NCBI GenBank assembly: GCA_004369045.1
Contig: ML213504.1
Location: 1,273,508 to 1,337,507 of the forward strand
Reading direction: 5' to 3'
Length of the DNA stretch: 64,000 nt
DNA from: Heliocybe sulcata
Taxonomy: Eukaryota > Basidiomycota > Agaricomycetes > Gloeophyllales > Gloeophyllaceae
The translations under genes and the position numbers were made by a program. Positions within the stretch are counted from its first letter, which is position 1; each line of letters begins with the position of its first letter. Positions 25,440-38,481 of this stretch are shown here, piece after piece. A model generated the notes under the pieces. It was not told the origin of the DNA. It worked only from the letters and a program-made list of their open reading frames with translations, and ran no database searches.

Positions 25440-28269
25440 ATGAATATCTTCAAGAGCTGTACGTGCATTCAGTACGATATTGGCGAAAGAGCCTAATAAT
25501 CCCTTCTACCGTCTGCAGTGATGGGAAAAGTTTGGCGTGCGTTGTTCTCTGCAAACCCGAGGACGGATCACTTGATTGAAGTATTTCCGCGCAGATGACC
25601 CCAATGCGGCGGAAGTCGTGAAGATCTCTACTGGACAGCTGTACCTCGTACGGCCAGATAACATTCGATCTTCTCGGGAATGCATGTACGTACTCGTGGA
25701 AGGATCTCATCTCTGGACGCAGGCTCATCTGGCCGCAGATACAATGACGCAATGGCAACTGTCCGTCGCGTTCCCTCGGTTGAGCATAACTTCCAGCTAG
25801 TGATCACGCGTGTGTACGAGGAGGGAGACCAGGAGCTGCTCGAGGATGAGGAAGAGAGTGCGTCCATCCCTTTACTATCTGTTTCTCGAATACTCATTCC
25901 ACTTTAGCGGACGAGGAGCGGGTCTTCTTGATCAGCGAGGAGCTCGAGTTCCACAGCGGCGAGCGCGACGGCGAGCCTACGTTCATCTGGCGCGATCTGG
26001 AAGGAGACATCGATGAGCAGTACGAGTTTGTCGCGACGGGGACGAACGAGCCCACGCGCGCGTTCTTCGAGACGTGCATGTACCGCGCCATGTACGAGCG
26101 CAAGTACAGGCGGAGCGCGGATAACTTATCGGACACGGATTTCCAGGAGTTTGTGTGGCAGTGAGTCCCATCTTTCGCTTTCTGACGCCCATGATGGAAA
26201 CGCCTTGCAGGCCCCCAGAGGAGAAAGCCAAGGTTGTTGCGCGGGAGGCGGATTCAAGCATAGTAGTCCAAGCTGGAGCAAAACAGGCCGCGGCGTCCTC
26301 GCCCTGGCCGGTCGTCGTCGAGGTGGAAGCCGAGCTCTACCTCTGGAACGTGGAGAACGAGGAGTTCGACCTCGTCGACACTGGTGTCGCGCGGATCGTA
26401 CAGCGCGCGCCGTACGAGTACTACCTGGTCGCTGCCACCCCGCAGTCGCAGCTTCTGACGCACAGGATCGCGCCGGAGATCAATCAGAGATGGGCGAAGA
26501 AGGTGCAGTCGTTGACGTGGAACGCGGTCAGCGATAATGGGGACCAGAGTAGTTGGTGTTTTAGGTTTATGAGTGAGCAGGCGTATGAGGCGTTCCAGGA
26601 GGTGTATACGAGGGCGTTGTGGGAGACGCTGCACCATGTGCCTTGGGGGAAGATCAAGGTCTGTGGTGTCGGTTCAGGGTGTTTATGTGCTTTGCTGAGT
26701 TCTGCATACAGGCGGACGAGCAGGCATATGTTATGAGCTCTACTTATGAGGAGGATGTGGAAATGAAGGACGTGGAAAATGAAGACTCGGATGAAGAGGA
26801 AGTCTTGGATGAGTTGGAAGGTGAGTGTTGTTGTGGCTGCGCTATGTTCGACTCTAAACCTCAGCAGAGAAGAGCGAATCGTCAGAGGAAGAGGACGAGG
26901 ACCCTGGTGCCGACGAGGACGCATTGCCGCCTGCTCTCGGTCAGGGAGAACGGAACTCTCAGCTCACAGTCGGATACAAGGGCGATCGGTCATACGTCGT
27001 CCGGGGAAACAAGATTGGTGTCTTTGGTCATGGTGGCGACAGTGGCGTCAAGTATCAAGGCACGCTCAGCAAACTGGCCACTCCCAAGGGCAAGGAGTTC
27101 AGCCCCAAGAAGGTGAGATTGCCTGCATTGGCTTCTACTGTAATCACTTGACGCCTGTGTTGCCAAGATCATGCTGCACGAGCAAGACACGAAGATGATT
27201 CTGATGAACCCTGGCGATCCGAACTCGCTATATTCTATGGACATCGAGCGGGGCAAGATCGTGGACGAATGGAAAGTGCACGACAACGTCACCGTGGACA
27301 TGATCGCGCCCGACTCCAAGTTCGCGCCGACGACGCACGAGCAGACGCTCGTCGGCGCGTCGCACAATGCGCTCTTCCGCATCGACCCACGTGTGTCGGG
27401 CAACAAGATGGTGGACAGCCAGTACAAGCAGTACGTTAGTAAGAACAAGTTCTCCGACGTGGCGACCACGGCATCTGGCAAACTTGCTGTGGCGAGCGAG
27501 AAGGGCGATATCCGGCTGTTTGATAGTATTGGGAAGAATGCAAAGACTGCGCTGCCGCCGCTCGGGGACCCGATTATTGGGATTGACTGCACGGCGGATG
27601 GGCGGTGGATTGTAGCGACGACAAAGACGTACTTGTTGCTTATTGATACGCTCATTGGGGAGGGCAGGTATACAGGGAGTCTTGGGTTTGATCGGAGTTT
27701 CCCCGCGAATGCGAAGCCTATTCCGAGGAGGCTGCAGCTGCGTGCTGAGCATGTCGCGTATATGAACCATGAGGTGGCGTTGACGCCGGCGCGGTACGAG
27801 CGGACTTGCCTGCGTCATTGAGTGGCATGCTGATATGTTCATTTTGCAAGATTCAATACGGGCGCCGACCAGGAAGAGAATGCTATCGTTACGTCTACTG
27901 GGCCCTATGTCGTCGTCTGGGACTTTAAGAAGGTCAAGAAGGGCCAATTGGACAAGTATGAAATCAAAAAGTACGTCGCAACTTGTCATGTCTCCGGGTT
28001 AGATGCTGACACGCATGGACGCTAGGTACGAGGATCTGGTGGTGCAGGATAACTTCCGATTCGGCGACGATAAAGAGATTGTGCGTATCGCTATTGTTGC
28101 GCTTCGTGCCCCGACTCATCGTGTGCTGCTTGCGCGACAGATCATCGCCCTGCAGAACAACGTGTTGGCCGTGAACAAGAAGAACCTGAAGAGGCCTACT
28201 CGTACCTCGCTGGCGCCACCGACCAAGAACCTGCGCAGCAGGTCTGGCATTGTGAACGCGCCGTATTGA
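25440..28269 (+). CDS. VID27: Vid27 family protein
   Basis: Homologue of yeast Vid27, a cytoplasmic protein first found in screens on vacuole import and degradation of fructose-1,6-bisphosphatase; its molecular role is unclear. A short first exon, MNIFKS, joins LMGKVWRALFSANPRTDHLI. The N-terminal part has GQLYLVRPDNIRSSRECIY and LVITRVYEEGDQELLEDEEE. A PH-like middle follows (WPVVVEVEAELYLWNVENEE, SWCFRFMSEQAYEAFQEVYT), then an acidic linker. The C-terminal VID27 domain is a WD-like propeller: VGYKGDRSYVVRGNKIGVF, MILMNPGDPNSLYSMDIERG, WKVHDNVTVDMIAPDSKF, GDIRLFDSIGKNAKTALPPL and GDPIIGIDCTADGRWIVATT. It ends in RSRSGIVNAPY. About eight introns give roughly 790 residues. The gene is complete. 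Confidence 0.9.
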
Positions 28270-28524
28270 GAGCCTTGAACGATTTTGTCCCGATCATTAT
28301 TACATCCTGCTCTGGCTGGTTGAATGTTACCATGTATTCTATTCATACCCGTATGTATTTCCTTGGCGTTTTATATTTTCGATGTATCTTCAGTACAGTA
28401 GCTATAATATGTGAGGCGTTAGTGTGTTTGTGACTTGTCCTCGACGCTTCAAATCCTTGGATCTCAGATCAGAATCTACACTGGACGTCTTCGATTGGCG
28501 GGGTCGGGATAATCCGAAGGCACC

Positions 28525-29352
28525 ATGATCAGTTACATCCTCCTCGTCTCCCGTCAGGGTATGCTCTCCTGCTCATGCTATTCGAAATACTCTGAGAACG
28601 ATGCACTCCAGGGAAAGTAAGACTGGCGAAATGGTTCGTCACGATGCCGCCGAAGCAGAAGGCCAAGATTGTCAAGGACGTGACGCAGATGGTGCTTGCG
28701 CGTAGGACGAGGATGTGTAATTTCTTGGAATACAAGGGTATGTCGTTAGTCGAGTGCCGCTCTAGTTCGCTCTGACTTGGACGGCCAGACTCCAAGGTTG
28801 TATACAGACGTTACGCTTCCCTATTCTTCGTGTGCGGTATCAGCGCGGGAGACAATGAGCTGGTCACACTTGAGATCATCCACCGCTACGTCGAAGTGCT
28901 GGACCGATACTTTGGCAACGTGCGTCCATGTTATCTTATTCTATCTATATTATCCCTCATACCTGCACCAGGTGTGCGAACTTGATCTGTATGTTCCGGT
29001 CCTGTCTCCTTCATGCGCCCGGCTGACGAGCCCAACCTGACAGCATCTTCAACTTCCAGAAAGCATATGCGGTATGTCTGTTTGGTCAGATATCTGATAA
29101 TGCACAATTCAATCTCAAATCTCGTCTCAGATCCTGGATGAGCTGATTATAGCAGGAGAGCTACAAGAGTCGTCAAAGAAATCCGTTCTCCGAGTGGTAA
29201 GCGGTCCGGAGTCATCGACACTACTCAAACCAGGCTAACCTATCGCACTCATCTAGGTTACACAGTCTGATAGCATCGAAGAGCAAGAAAATAGCGAGGA
29301 TACCATGGCAAGACTAGGTTCGCGAGTCGGTCAGATGTCCAAGGCCCTTTAG
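28525..29352 (+). CDS. APS1: AP-1 clathrin adaptor, sigma subunit
   Basis: Small subunit of the AP-1 complex, which sorts cargo between the trans-Golgi network and endosomes with beta, gamma and mu chains. Spliced exons read [120 protein letters not shown] and [15 protein letters not shown]. The opening [13 protein letters not shown] and [14 protein letters not shown] favour AP-1 sigma over AP-2 or AP-3 sigma. The C-terminal 30 residues are acidic and then basic ([14 protein letters not shown]). Six or seven introns split about 165 residues. The gene is complete and lies 256 bases after VID27 in the same direction. Confidence 0.93.
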
Positions 29353-29646
29353 AACTAGAACCCTCTCTTCAGCTGCAGGGGAATTCGTATACGGGGAGCA
29401 TCGCACTCCTACTCGACGATGACCTGAATCCTGCATGCATACTGGACGGTCGTAGCTCCGGACAGACAGGCACTGCTGGAAGTGCCGCTACGAACTGAAA
29501 GCGAATGCGATAACGAGGCCATATCCTGTCTGCATGACGCCTGCGGACTATATGGGGCTGTAGCCGCTCCGCGATCTGAATATTGTATAGTATCAAGCAG
29601 ACACGTCGCATAGTAGCAATCGGACGTATCGTCTGCTCAAGGACCC

Positions 29647-31627
29647 TCATGAAGCAGGTTCCTTCGGTTTGTCCGAGTTGGCTTTCGGCTTGGACTTCAC
29701 CACTGGCTTCGTGATGCCCTTGTTGAGCACATACCAACGGACGAGATCGAGAGTAGCGATCGAATCTTCCACAGATGAGTGACCGACAGCGGCGCCGCCT
29801 GCTTGGATGACCTGGCCTAGGTGCTCTTTGACACTGTAATTCACGGCAACCTACGTCAGCGGGAGGGCAATCGATCATAGCACAAACCTACATATCTCGG
29901 AGGGCTCTCCTATAAGGAGCCCCAGCCGGATGCGGAAACAGCGCGACAGTATCGACAACCCGATGGTGAATCATCCGCAACGTCTTCAGATCGTTCTCCA
30001 GCGCGTGACCCACGAGAATGGTTTCGGAGCTGATGAACGCATCCAGTGACTGTCGAATCGACGAAAGGGTCAAGACGGCTTTGGCGTGTTCTTCTGGAGT
30101 TATGCCGGAAAATCGCGTGTTGTAGTCGCTGTGTGGAGATAGAGTTGGCAGTTGAACCTAGAAGACGGGAGGAAATACAGACATCACATGCACTCCGTCA
30201 TCCATCCGAACGAGTTGGTCGAATACTTCTGCCCCACTGCCATCCACTACCGAAACCCGAGCCACGCGCATCCCGCCAGTTGTGTAGATCATCTCGCAAT
30301 CTAATGCGACAACATCCAGGACGGTGTCCTTCGATCCAGAGCCTGATTCTGGCGTACTCGGTGGACGTGTGGGTGAGAATGCATGCCTGGCGTGCAACTC
30401 TTCCGGTTTCGTCTCGTAGAAGACGTGTGGGCCCTTGTGGCAGCCTTCGCTTTCACCAGTGGGCTTACCGCAGCAGCTGTAAATGCGCATTCTTTCACCT
30501 ATGGAGGATCAGATACGATATGTGCACGCGGAACCGCGATCCTAGGCTATATGCGCACATACCATTAACCTGCTTAGAATACGGCCTTCCCCAATGGAAC
30601 GTGCACTCATCCGCAAGCTCCATACGCTTCACCAAGAACTGCTCCTTACATCGCTCGCATTTCATCGTGTTGCCTTCTTCACTTGGTCTGTCCCCGCCGG
30701 GGCCCTCTGGGATTTCCGTGACGTACCCCCATTTTTGCATGTCCTCCACGGTCAACATTAGCGGCTCTAGATGTGCTCGGGTGAGCTGCAGTGATTCGAG
30801 CGATTTGCGCTTTTCGGCGCGCTCGGCCAACTCTTGCTCTGTGCCGACTGATGGATGAGACACTTTGTCGGGCACGGGACGCCTCTTTAGGGCGGCGACG
30901 GACGAGATAACAGCCTGTCATCCTATTAGGTTCCGAAGGTCCAGAGCAGACTCGAGTCACGCACGTTCCGATATGTCAACTTGGTAGACTTTCTGTAAAC
31001 TTCCTCTTCTTGCTTTAGCGCATGTTGTGCAGCTAGAGTAGGATTGGAAGGGAGGATGTTTTGGTATAGCACGACGAAATGCTCATACAGAGTCTTGATC
31101 ATGGCCTGGACATGATATGTGCGCAATGAGCCTAGTAATTTAGACTGTATGCGCACAATATGCCACTCACCTGCCGTACAGGTATCGCCACCTGAGATTG
31201 AGCGGCATTGACCTTGAGAATGGGGACGCCTGTCTTCGTCAAGGTTCAACGTGCCTCGAAGACGTGAACTGGTCGTCGAACTCACGGAGGTGGTAGTGGC
31301 GGTCGGTACAGCAACTGGCTTGCTAACCGGCCCTGTCTTCTGCAGCTTCCTCGGTGGCTCTGGGGCAGCATTCCCATTACTGGCCGACCCGGGTCTCCGT
31401 AAAAGATCAGGTTGAGATAACGCTGGGCGCTTTGCGGGGACAGTTAGGTTGGCAGAAGTCGACGTGGATGGTCCAGCTGCAGGTGTCGGTTTTGGCTCAT
31501 CTACTGGTATATTGAGCGACAGCGTCTCGGACGCGTCTGGTCGGTGCGAGAAGAGACATTGAGGCCTCTTGCAATTGTTTCGGTCGGGACATGGCAGCTT
31601 CTGAAAGAGGCCCAGCAGAGAGAACAT
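29647..31627 (-). CDS. REX3: RNA exonuclease, Rex3/Rexo1-like (DEDDh)
   Basis: Probable 3'-5' RNA exonuclease of the DEDDh superfamily that trims small structural RNAs such as the MRP RNA. The N-terminus MFSLLGLFQKLPCPDRNNCK and RPQCLFSH forms a C-x5-C-x4-C-x3-H zinc finger. A Pro/Ser linker follows, then a helical region and a second zinc-like site (MKCERCKEQF, CTFHWG). The nuclease domain shows LDVVALDCEMIYTTGGMRVA (Exo I, D-x-E), DYNTRFSGIT, LVGHALENDLKTLRM (Exo II, D), RVVDTVALFPHP and GHSSVEDSIATLDLVRWYVL (Exo III, H and D). All five catalytic positions are present. The tail is Lys-rich. The first ATG is at 31627; an in-frame TTG upstream is not a start. Length is about 540 residues. Rex1 and Rex3 share this architecture, so the symbol is a best guess. 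Confidence 0.82.
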
Positions 31628-32227
31628 ACTCAGCGTTGCCAAAGCTGTCCACGCGCAAAGTCTCAGGCACTCTTTTGCTATCTCCGCGTCTACGAGACGG
31701 ATGATTTACGGAGTTTGTATACCCGACTGGGATTGTTGAATGGTTAAGTGCCGATCCCGCTGGTACGGAACTTATCGTGTTTACTCAACGTCCGTCCGGG
31801 CTGCAATAGGCTACGGCGACCCCAGATGTCAAGGGCTTTTTCTCTCGACCAATGGAGGATTTTTGTATGTCGAGCGTGTTGGAGCAACACACGTAAACTG
31901 GGTACGGGCTCGAGTCTGCTGATCTGAGCTGGCAATGGACGATGAGAGCATGGAAGCCGTCCCAATGCCAAATGGCCACAGCACAGCCTTCTCTTTCTCC
32001 GCCACCCAGTTTTCGAGGCGTTCTGTCGGATGAGGAAACCATCGATGGTTGTACGCGAGCGAATCACCGCGCCTTATGACTCTATGAATGGATACCACTT
32101 ACGTTGCTTCCGCTAAGGTCTTTGTGCCGTGCGTCTCGGGTGCCAGCTCGGCCGGCTGTGATGTTCTTATCACCCACTATAAAACACCCCTTGAACCACA
32201 GCTTCACCGCATCAGCCAATCTCCACC
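31628..32227. other. Intergenic between divergent REX3 and kinase-like gene
   Basis: A 600-base gap between two divergent starts, longer than most in this window. Minus-strand open frames at 31744-32098 overlap each other in several frames and look like chance. A TATAAAA at 32178-32184 serves the kinase-like gene. Nothing else is visible. Confidence 0.5.
32178..32184 (+). promoter_or_regulatory. TATA box of the kinase-like gene
   Basis: TATAAAA ends 43 bases before the ATG at 32228 and is followed by an AC-rich leader with CTCCACC-ATG. This would give a very short leader, about 15-20 bases. Inferred from motif and spacing. Confidence 0.5.
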
Positions 32228-33245
32228 ATGGCGTCCAATTGTCAGCACGTTGTTATGGTCGATGACCAGTTCTTGTCCACTCGCCACACTCCGGACACTC
32301 AATATGCTAGTCCTGCTGCTATAGCTAACGCTCGCAGGCAGTGGGCTCAGACGCGCGACAACCCCCTAAATGATGTCCCTGTTTATGGCCCCAATCCCTA
32401 CCGGTCGCTCTGGAAAGGATACAAGCGGTCAGACCCTCGTATTCATACCCTGGCCGGTCCTTCAGCACCGATACCTGATCTGAAGGAGCTGAAGGTACGG
32501 TGTTCTGAATTGACGTGGTTGGAGAACCTCGGTGGTGATTTTGAGGGGGCACACAACTCATGCGTGTACAAAGTGTTATACCGCGGACGCGCCTGCGTAT
32601 TGAAAGTTGTGAGTGCCCCTATTTCTCCCAAGTGGCTTCCTTTCTAATTGCAAGCAGTACCGACGTTCAAGTCGCGATGAGGATGAGTGGGCCAACGGTC
32701 TCGATGGTCCTTCACGATTCAAAAGCGAGCGCAAAGCATACGCGAATCTACTTGATTACGGTGTCTGTAATGACGGCTATGCACCCATGTGTCATGGCTG
32801 GTTCACCCTGCACGTCGACCGCAACGCCAAGTGGCTCAGTCCCTTCTTCGATGACTCTGCGCCACCGAGCGCACTTCTCCTCGAATTCCTTCCTGAATCC
32901 GAGCAATTAAATGTCCGCAATATTACTTACGAAGTCGCGCAAAACGCCATGCACGCGTTGGCTCGCTGTCATGCCGCTGGCGTATTACATCGGGACATAA
33001 ATCCCAGGAACGCCTTGGTATTACCCGATGGCCGAGTTGTCATCATTGACTTCGACACAGCACTATCCTTGCCGGATAAAAGGGTCAGTCGGCTAGAGAT
33101 GAAGTGGGAGAGCGAGTCGGCATGGAATCTTTATTTCCAGCAAATGGTATGTTCGGTCTTGACTCCCTTGCCTGCGCCAACTAAACCCGGCCTTCAGTTG
33201 CCAGACAAGCTCATTGGGTTGGACACGTCGCAGACGGCGTACTAG
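32228..33245 (+). CDS. Single-domain protein-kinase-like protein
   Basis: About 310 residues in three exons (about 32228-32608, 32659-33146, 33198-33245). The N-terminal lobe starts late: FEGAHNSCVYKVLYRGRACV has a nucleotide-loop-like start and a VLKV lysine (the exon ends at LKV and continues with YRRSSRDEDEW). The catalytic loop is HRDINPRNALVLPDGRVVII with H, R, D and N in place, but the metal-binding triplet reads D-F-D where kinases have D-F-G. After DTALSLP the usual C-lobe is missing: the protein ends soon after with LPDKLIGLDTSQTAY. This layout is common in expanded kinase-like families of Agaricomycetes. Activity is uncertain. A TATA box just upstream suggests regulated expression. 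It is not part of a clear cluster. Confidence 0.75.
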
Positions 33246-34224
33246 TACTGAACCTCGTTCAGGTACGGGTATCCGTCTCGTCGTATTATTCATTGCATAG
33301 ACGCGGTCTCTAGGACGCTCTACACTAGAACATCCAGTAATTTTACGGAATATCTTTCGCAAGTTAATACCAACCTATACCCCTGCCTCACATGCCAGAG
33401 CTCCAGACTGTGGTCAGCGCTTCCATCCGCGATCGCCGCCATGGTCGCGTGGACGAAGCCCGCTAGTCGTTGCTTCACGATTTTGCCGTTCGCACAGACA
33501 TCTCAGTGCCCCATGCGACACTTCTGGGTCGCCCACACACCGGGGCTATGGCGTCGGGCTATCATCGAGGATATGGCCCGGAGATAGGATACCGCATACC
33601 CTGGCCAGCCTCACAGGCTGCCGCCACCCTATTTGAGGGAGATTGGGGCCGGACTACGACGGATTATCCATAGTATCCTAAATACCCGTGATTCATTTTG
33701 AGATCTTGAGAGGAGTGCCTGGTTGTACAATCGAATGTCACCAGTTATGTCTAAGGAGGATTCAAAATATTAAGCGAGGAGGAACTATACTAGGGAGTCA
33801 TCAAGCTGACGCGTTTGTAATGAGTTCGGAGGATAGATTCATCTCAATGCTTTAGCGACGGGTCGGCGGACACGGATATACGTGGCGGTGGATCCGTTCA
33901 TAAACGCGACCGACGTTTTGAGGCTTGGATCGGGCGCGTTCCGTCGACGCGACTTCCTCCGTTACAAACGCCATCCTGCTCGCTCGTTTCTGCTCTCATG
34001 AGTAAACAAGATGGATTCAAGAGACGTGCCCGAGCAGGTTCCGTGAAAGAGGCCTTGGATGCCATCGAGTGCGTATGCGTTATTTTTGCAATCTGCGGTG
34101 CGGGGTAACTGCTTAAACCTCGTGCGCGGACATAAACAGAACGGACCCTTCCCACCACCTCGCTGGCCCATTCAGACCACAGACGTATGTCATAACCTCT
34201 CATATAGCTTAGAACCGCGGAACC
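33246..34224. other. 979-base intergenic stretch
   Basis: Between the kinase-like gene and the ceramide synthase gene. A plus-strand frame at 33470-33673 begins inside sequence with no start context and encodes 67 residues (for example GYGPEIGYRIPWPASQAA) with no family I know. Minus-strand frames at 33898-34203 are polar and overlap each other. No repeat or RNA seen. Confidence 0.45.
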
Positions 34225-35814
34225 ATGAGCTTGCGCAGGCCCCTACCACCTGACACGCCACGCAAGACGTCTTCGTCCATTTCATGGCAGCAGGCGCATT
34301 CAGAGGCGAACAGAACTGCCGGGGTGTCTCCCTCCAAGGGCCTTTGGTCCGATGTCAAAACATGGAAGTGGGTTGTCCATCCAGGTAAGTCCCGATAGTG
34401 ATTAGTTTCAGAATACCATTTAATCTTGAATGAAGCATCGTCCCTGAAACTCCTACTCATTGTCGGTGCCTTGTATATAAACTGGACGCTTTTAGCGCCC
34501 CATGTCGCCCCGGACCTACCGAACCCGTTCGAACCTCTGCTATTCATCTCTCATCGAGTACCTGGTTCCAGTGACGATGACCCACGATACCAGAAGGGCT
34601 ACCTCGACTTTGCTTTCATCGCATACCATATCATAGTCTGGTCATTCGTTCGGCAGTCCATTACGCTACATTTTCTCAAGCCTTGGGCAAGGTGGTGCGG
34701 GATCAAAAAGGAGGGGAAGCTAGACCGGTTCGGGGAGCAAGGATATGCGGTTGTTTACTTTGGGTTCTTTGGGCTATGGGGTCTGGTAAGAGTGTCAATT
34801 TCGATTCACTATCATGCCTATTGTTGACTCTTCTGCAGCGTATCATGTCGCAACTTCCGACTTGGTGGTATAGGACCGAGTACTTCTGGATAGGTGCGCC
34901 GCAGACGATAGCCTTTGCGTATCGTTACCAACATCACCTTCAAGATTACCCTCACTGGGATATGAAACCGGAGCTGAAGCGATACTACCTCATGCAGTTC
35001 TCCTATTGGTTGCAGCAGCTGATTGTCCTGGCTTTCCGCCTCGAGAAGCCTCGCATGGACTACAAAGAGCTGGTGGCCCACCACATAGTCACGCTTTGGC
35101 TGATTGGGTGCGTCCCCATGTTGCACCTGCCGGATCGCTCGCGACTTAGCTCCACCCCAGATGGAGTTACTTGGTCAACCTGACCCTCATCGGAAACGCC
35201 GTCTATGTTAGCATGGACATTCCGGATGTCTTCCTGGCTGTGAGTCGCTCCGTCATCAACGGGTGCTTGTGAATTCTGATGCGAAAGTTCTGCAGTTCTC
35301 CAAGCTCCTGAATTACCTGCAGACCGAAGCCAAGGTTGTTTCTTTCGCCATCTTCGTTGTCATCTGGACGTAAGTTGCTCTCGTCGGCACTGGATCGCCT
35401 GACTAAACCCCCTGGTTAGCTACTTCCGACATTATTTGAATCTAGTGATGTTGTGGTCCGTCTACTCTGAGTTCGACCTCATACCGTACGTCCCGTGGTC
35501 TTGGATGAGAAATCGATATTCTGACTCGCTATTAGTGAATCTGCCAAGTATTGGGATCCTCCGCGGGGTGTCTGGATGGTCTGGTGGATGAAGTGGCAGA
35601 TTTTTGCGCCTATTCTCCTTTTGCAGCTCCTGAACTTGTTCTGGTACTATCTGGTTCTCCGCATCATATACAGGTGAGCGTGCTACATTTCGTTAGCTGA
35701 GACCGTAGGCTGAGGTCGTCACCCAGGGCCATCGTGGAGCGTGGCATCACGGACGTCAGGTCAGACGATGAGGACGACGGAGAAGACGAGCCAGATGATG
35801 ATAAAGATGACTAG
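34225..35814 (+). CDS. LAG1: Ceramide synthase (Lag1/Lac1, TLC domain)
   Basis: Joins a fatty acyl-CoA to a sphingoid base to make (dihydro)ceramide in the ER membrane. After a polar N-terminus (MSLRRPLPPDTPRKTSSSIS) come a first membrane helix (LKLLLIVGALYINWTLLAPH) and the TLC region: FIAYHIIVWSFVRQSITLHF, FGEQGYAVVYFGFFGLWGL, LPTWWYRTEYFWIGAP, YYLMQFSYWLQQLIVLAFRL and the Lag1 motif MDYKELVAHHIVTLWLIG-W-SYLVNLTLIGNAVYVSMDIP-D, with the paired histidines needed for catalysis. Further helices follow (VSFAIFVVIWTYFRHYLNLV, ILLLQLLNLFWYYLVLRIIY). The tail SDDEDDGEDEPDDD-KDD is strongly acidic, like the CK2-regulated tails of yeast Lag1 and Lac1. Seven or so introns give about 420 residues. The gene is complete. 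Lag1 versus Lac1 cannot be separated here. Confidence 0.92.
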
Positions 35815-35931
35815 TGGCGCTATATACTGTGCCAAGAGATACAATCTGCATTTCCTACTGTACACAATTGCATAATATGATACATTGATGATTGCCACTC
35901 AAGGGTGCATTGAATCTGACTCATGAGCGAA

Positions 35932-37550
35932 TCACGACTGAGCGAGTTCTTCTTGGAGCATCTGCGCTTCGTAGGCCGGGTTGAGTGTAGCTTCCGGGGC
36001 ATCGGGGAGTTTGAACTTAGGAGGAGGCATCAGGCCTTCCACGTCGTCGTACTCATCATTTTCCTCCCAAGGCTGGAACTGTACTTTGACGCCGTTGACG
36101 GCTCCCTCAGTGTGGTTTGGCCAACGCTGCTCCCTCTGCAGATCCAGCGGGTCTCCCGACGCCATAGACTTCAGAGCTAGCAATGTATACTACTCGCCCT
36201 TGTATAAGTGGAGGAATCAAGTCATGAAGAGAGAGGATACTGACGTAGGCATCGTTGCCGGCATTGTGCAGATAATCTGTCTGGATTTGGAGGTGACGGC
36301 ACATTTGCTCCAGACCTCTGCGCTTTCGCGTAGACTCGCCTTCGAGAGCAGCGAAAAGATCTGCTGTATCAATGACGTAGGTGCCACTCTCGGGTACTAC
36401 ATCAGGCAGGGTAAACTCGAGTGTTGGCAGCGGAGCCTCAACAGCAGGTGACTTGAGGTATCTGTCCAAGAGAGCTAAGCAAGATAGGAGCAGGAAGTCG
36501 TACGGGTACTCACTTGATGTCCGCACGGGCATCATGGAATATAAGATAGAGCGGACCGGAGCTCTGCCATTCAGCCAGAAGCTCAGCCATGCGCTGTTTG
36601 AATGTCTTCTTGTCCAGGAGAATGCTCTTTCCATGCAGGAAATGCTGCCGCAAAGGATCAACCAGCGTCAGCATGTTGTAAAAGGCGTGGCTCACGTCTC
36701 GATAATCTGGAACAAATGTGCCATTGCTGTAAGCCCTGTTCTCCTTCACGATGATGTGGTTCTGTTCAGCAATCTCCTTGCCGTTGTCCCAGCGAATGGT
36801 AGACCAGCCCAGCTCGGTAATGATGGTGTGGTCGCGCTCCCAGGACTCGAAGTCAATAGCACACCATGTCCCTGTTCCGGCAGCCCAAAGAGTCCGGGTC
36901 CGTTCAAAGGTATTGCGGTATTTCATGAGGAAATTGTCTACCCATCGTAATTTCTTATTGTTCTTTTCAATGGTCTTAGTCCATCTCTAGAGTCAGTACA
37001 CACGATATCTTCCTAAAGTCGGGGCATACCTTGACGGCCTTCTTCAGAACAGCTGCGTCCGTATAAAATATAGGTGATACAGTTTGAAGTTGCTCGCTTG
37101 TCATCATAGCTTCGGAATTGGGGATCGGGATCAGCTCCTCTGTCAACTTCATTGCATGCAACCAGTATCGTATATATTCCACTTGCGCCGAAGAAAGCAT
37201 CAAGCGTGACTCTTGGTTGTGCAGAACTCCTGGGTACCGGTTGTTGTAGCAGAAGTAATCAAAGGTGAATGGCATGCATACCCATGTACAGCTCGATGCC
37301 CTTTGATGGGTCCTCCATCAGAGGATGATCGCGATGTACTACGGCATCATACTGAAGAACGGCTTTCAAGGTGTCTCTGTATGTTTCATCCGGAAGAGCT
37401 GTATGCCTGGACGAAAGTTGAAAAACGTCGGCTGTGGCACAAACGATAAACTCGCCATTCGAACCAAATATCGGTGAATCTGTAGTAGCCAGTCACTGTA
37501 GCTGATTCCGGGCTGGTTGGCTGAGAGCTCTCATCGGGAACTACACCCAT
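35932..37550 (-). CDS. Gfd2/YDR514C-like DEDDh nuclease-fold protein
   Basis: Member of the fungal Gfd2/YDR514C family with an RNase H-like 3'-5' exonuclease fold. The N-terminal exon starts at 37550 (MGVVPDESSQPTSPESATVT) and has GYYRFTDIWFEW. The next exon reads DTLKAVLQYDAVVHRDHPLM and EDPSKGIELYMG; the junction (donor near 37444, acceptor near 37379) is inferred. A helical part follows (AQVEYIRYWLHAMKLTEELI). The nuclease domain has WCAIDFESWERDHTIITELG (D-x-E), SGPLYLIFHDARADIKYL (D), a linker (YVIDTADLFAALEG), and LQIQTDYLHNAGNDAYVS (H and D). So all DEDDh positions are present. The C-terminus is acidic, with VQFQPWEENDEYDDVEG. Length is about 420 residues. The cell role of this family is poorly known. 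It is divergent from CENP-A with 224 bases between starts. Confidence 0.75.
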
Positions 37551-37774
37551 GGTTAAGACGTGTGAGAGCTAAGAATGTTTTGTCTGAATAGCAAAACAAA
37601 GGGGTCTGCTGTAACGGTCACGTTCACAGCTTCGACGCGTTCGTTGCGACGCGTCCATTTCAAACCCCGCACGTTCATCCCACCACTTGCGATACCAACT
37701 GCTGCTACCCGTCCTCTCAAGCTGGCCTCCACGCGTTTCCTGCTCATCTTCATCTGATTCTTCACGGATTCATT

Positions 37775-38481
<707 letters not shown>

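Noticed and set aside
27228-27989. Minus-strand open frame of 253 codons
   Set aside because: Antisense to the VID27 propeller domain, which is clearly coding on the plus strand.
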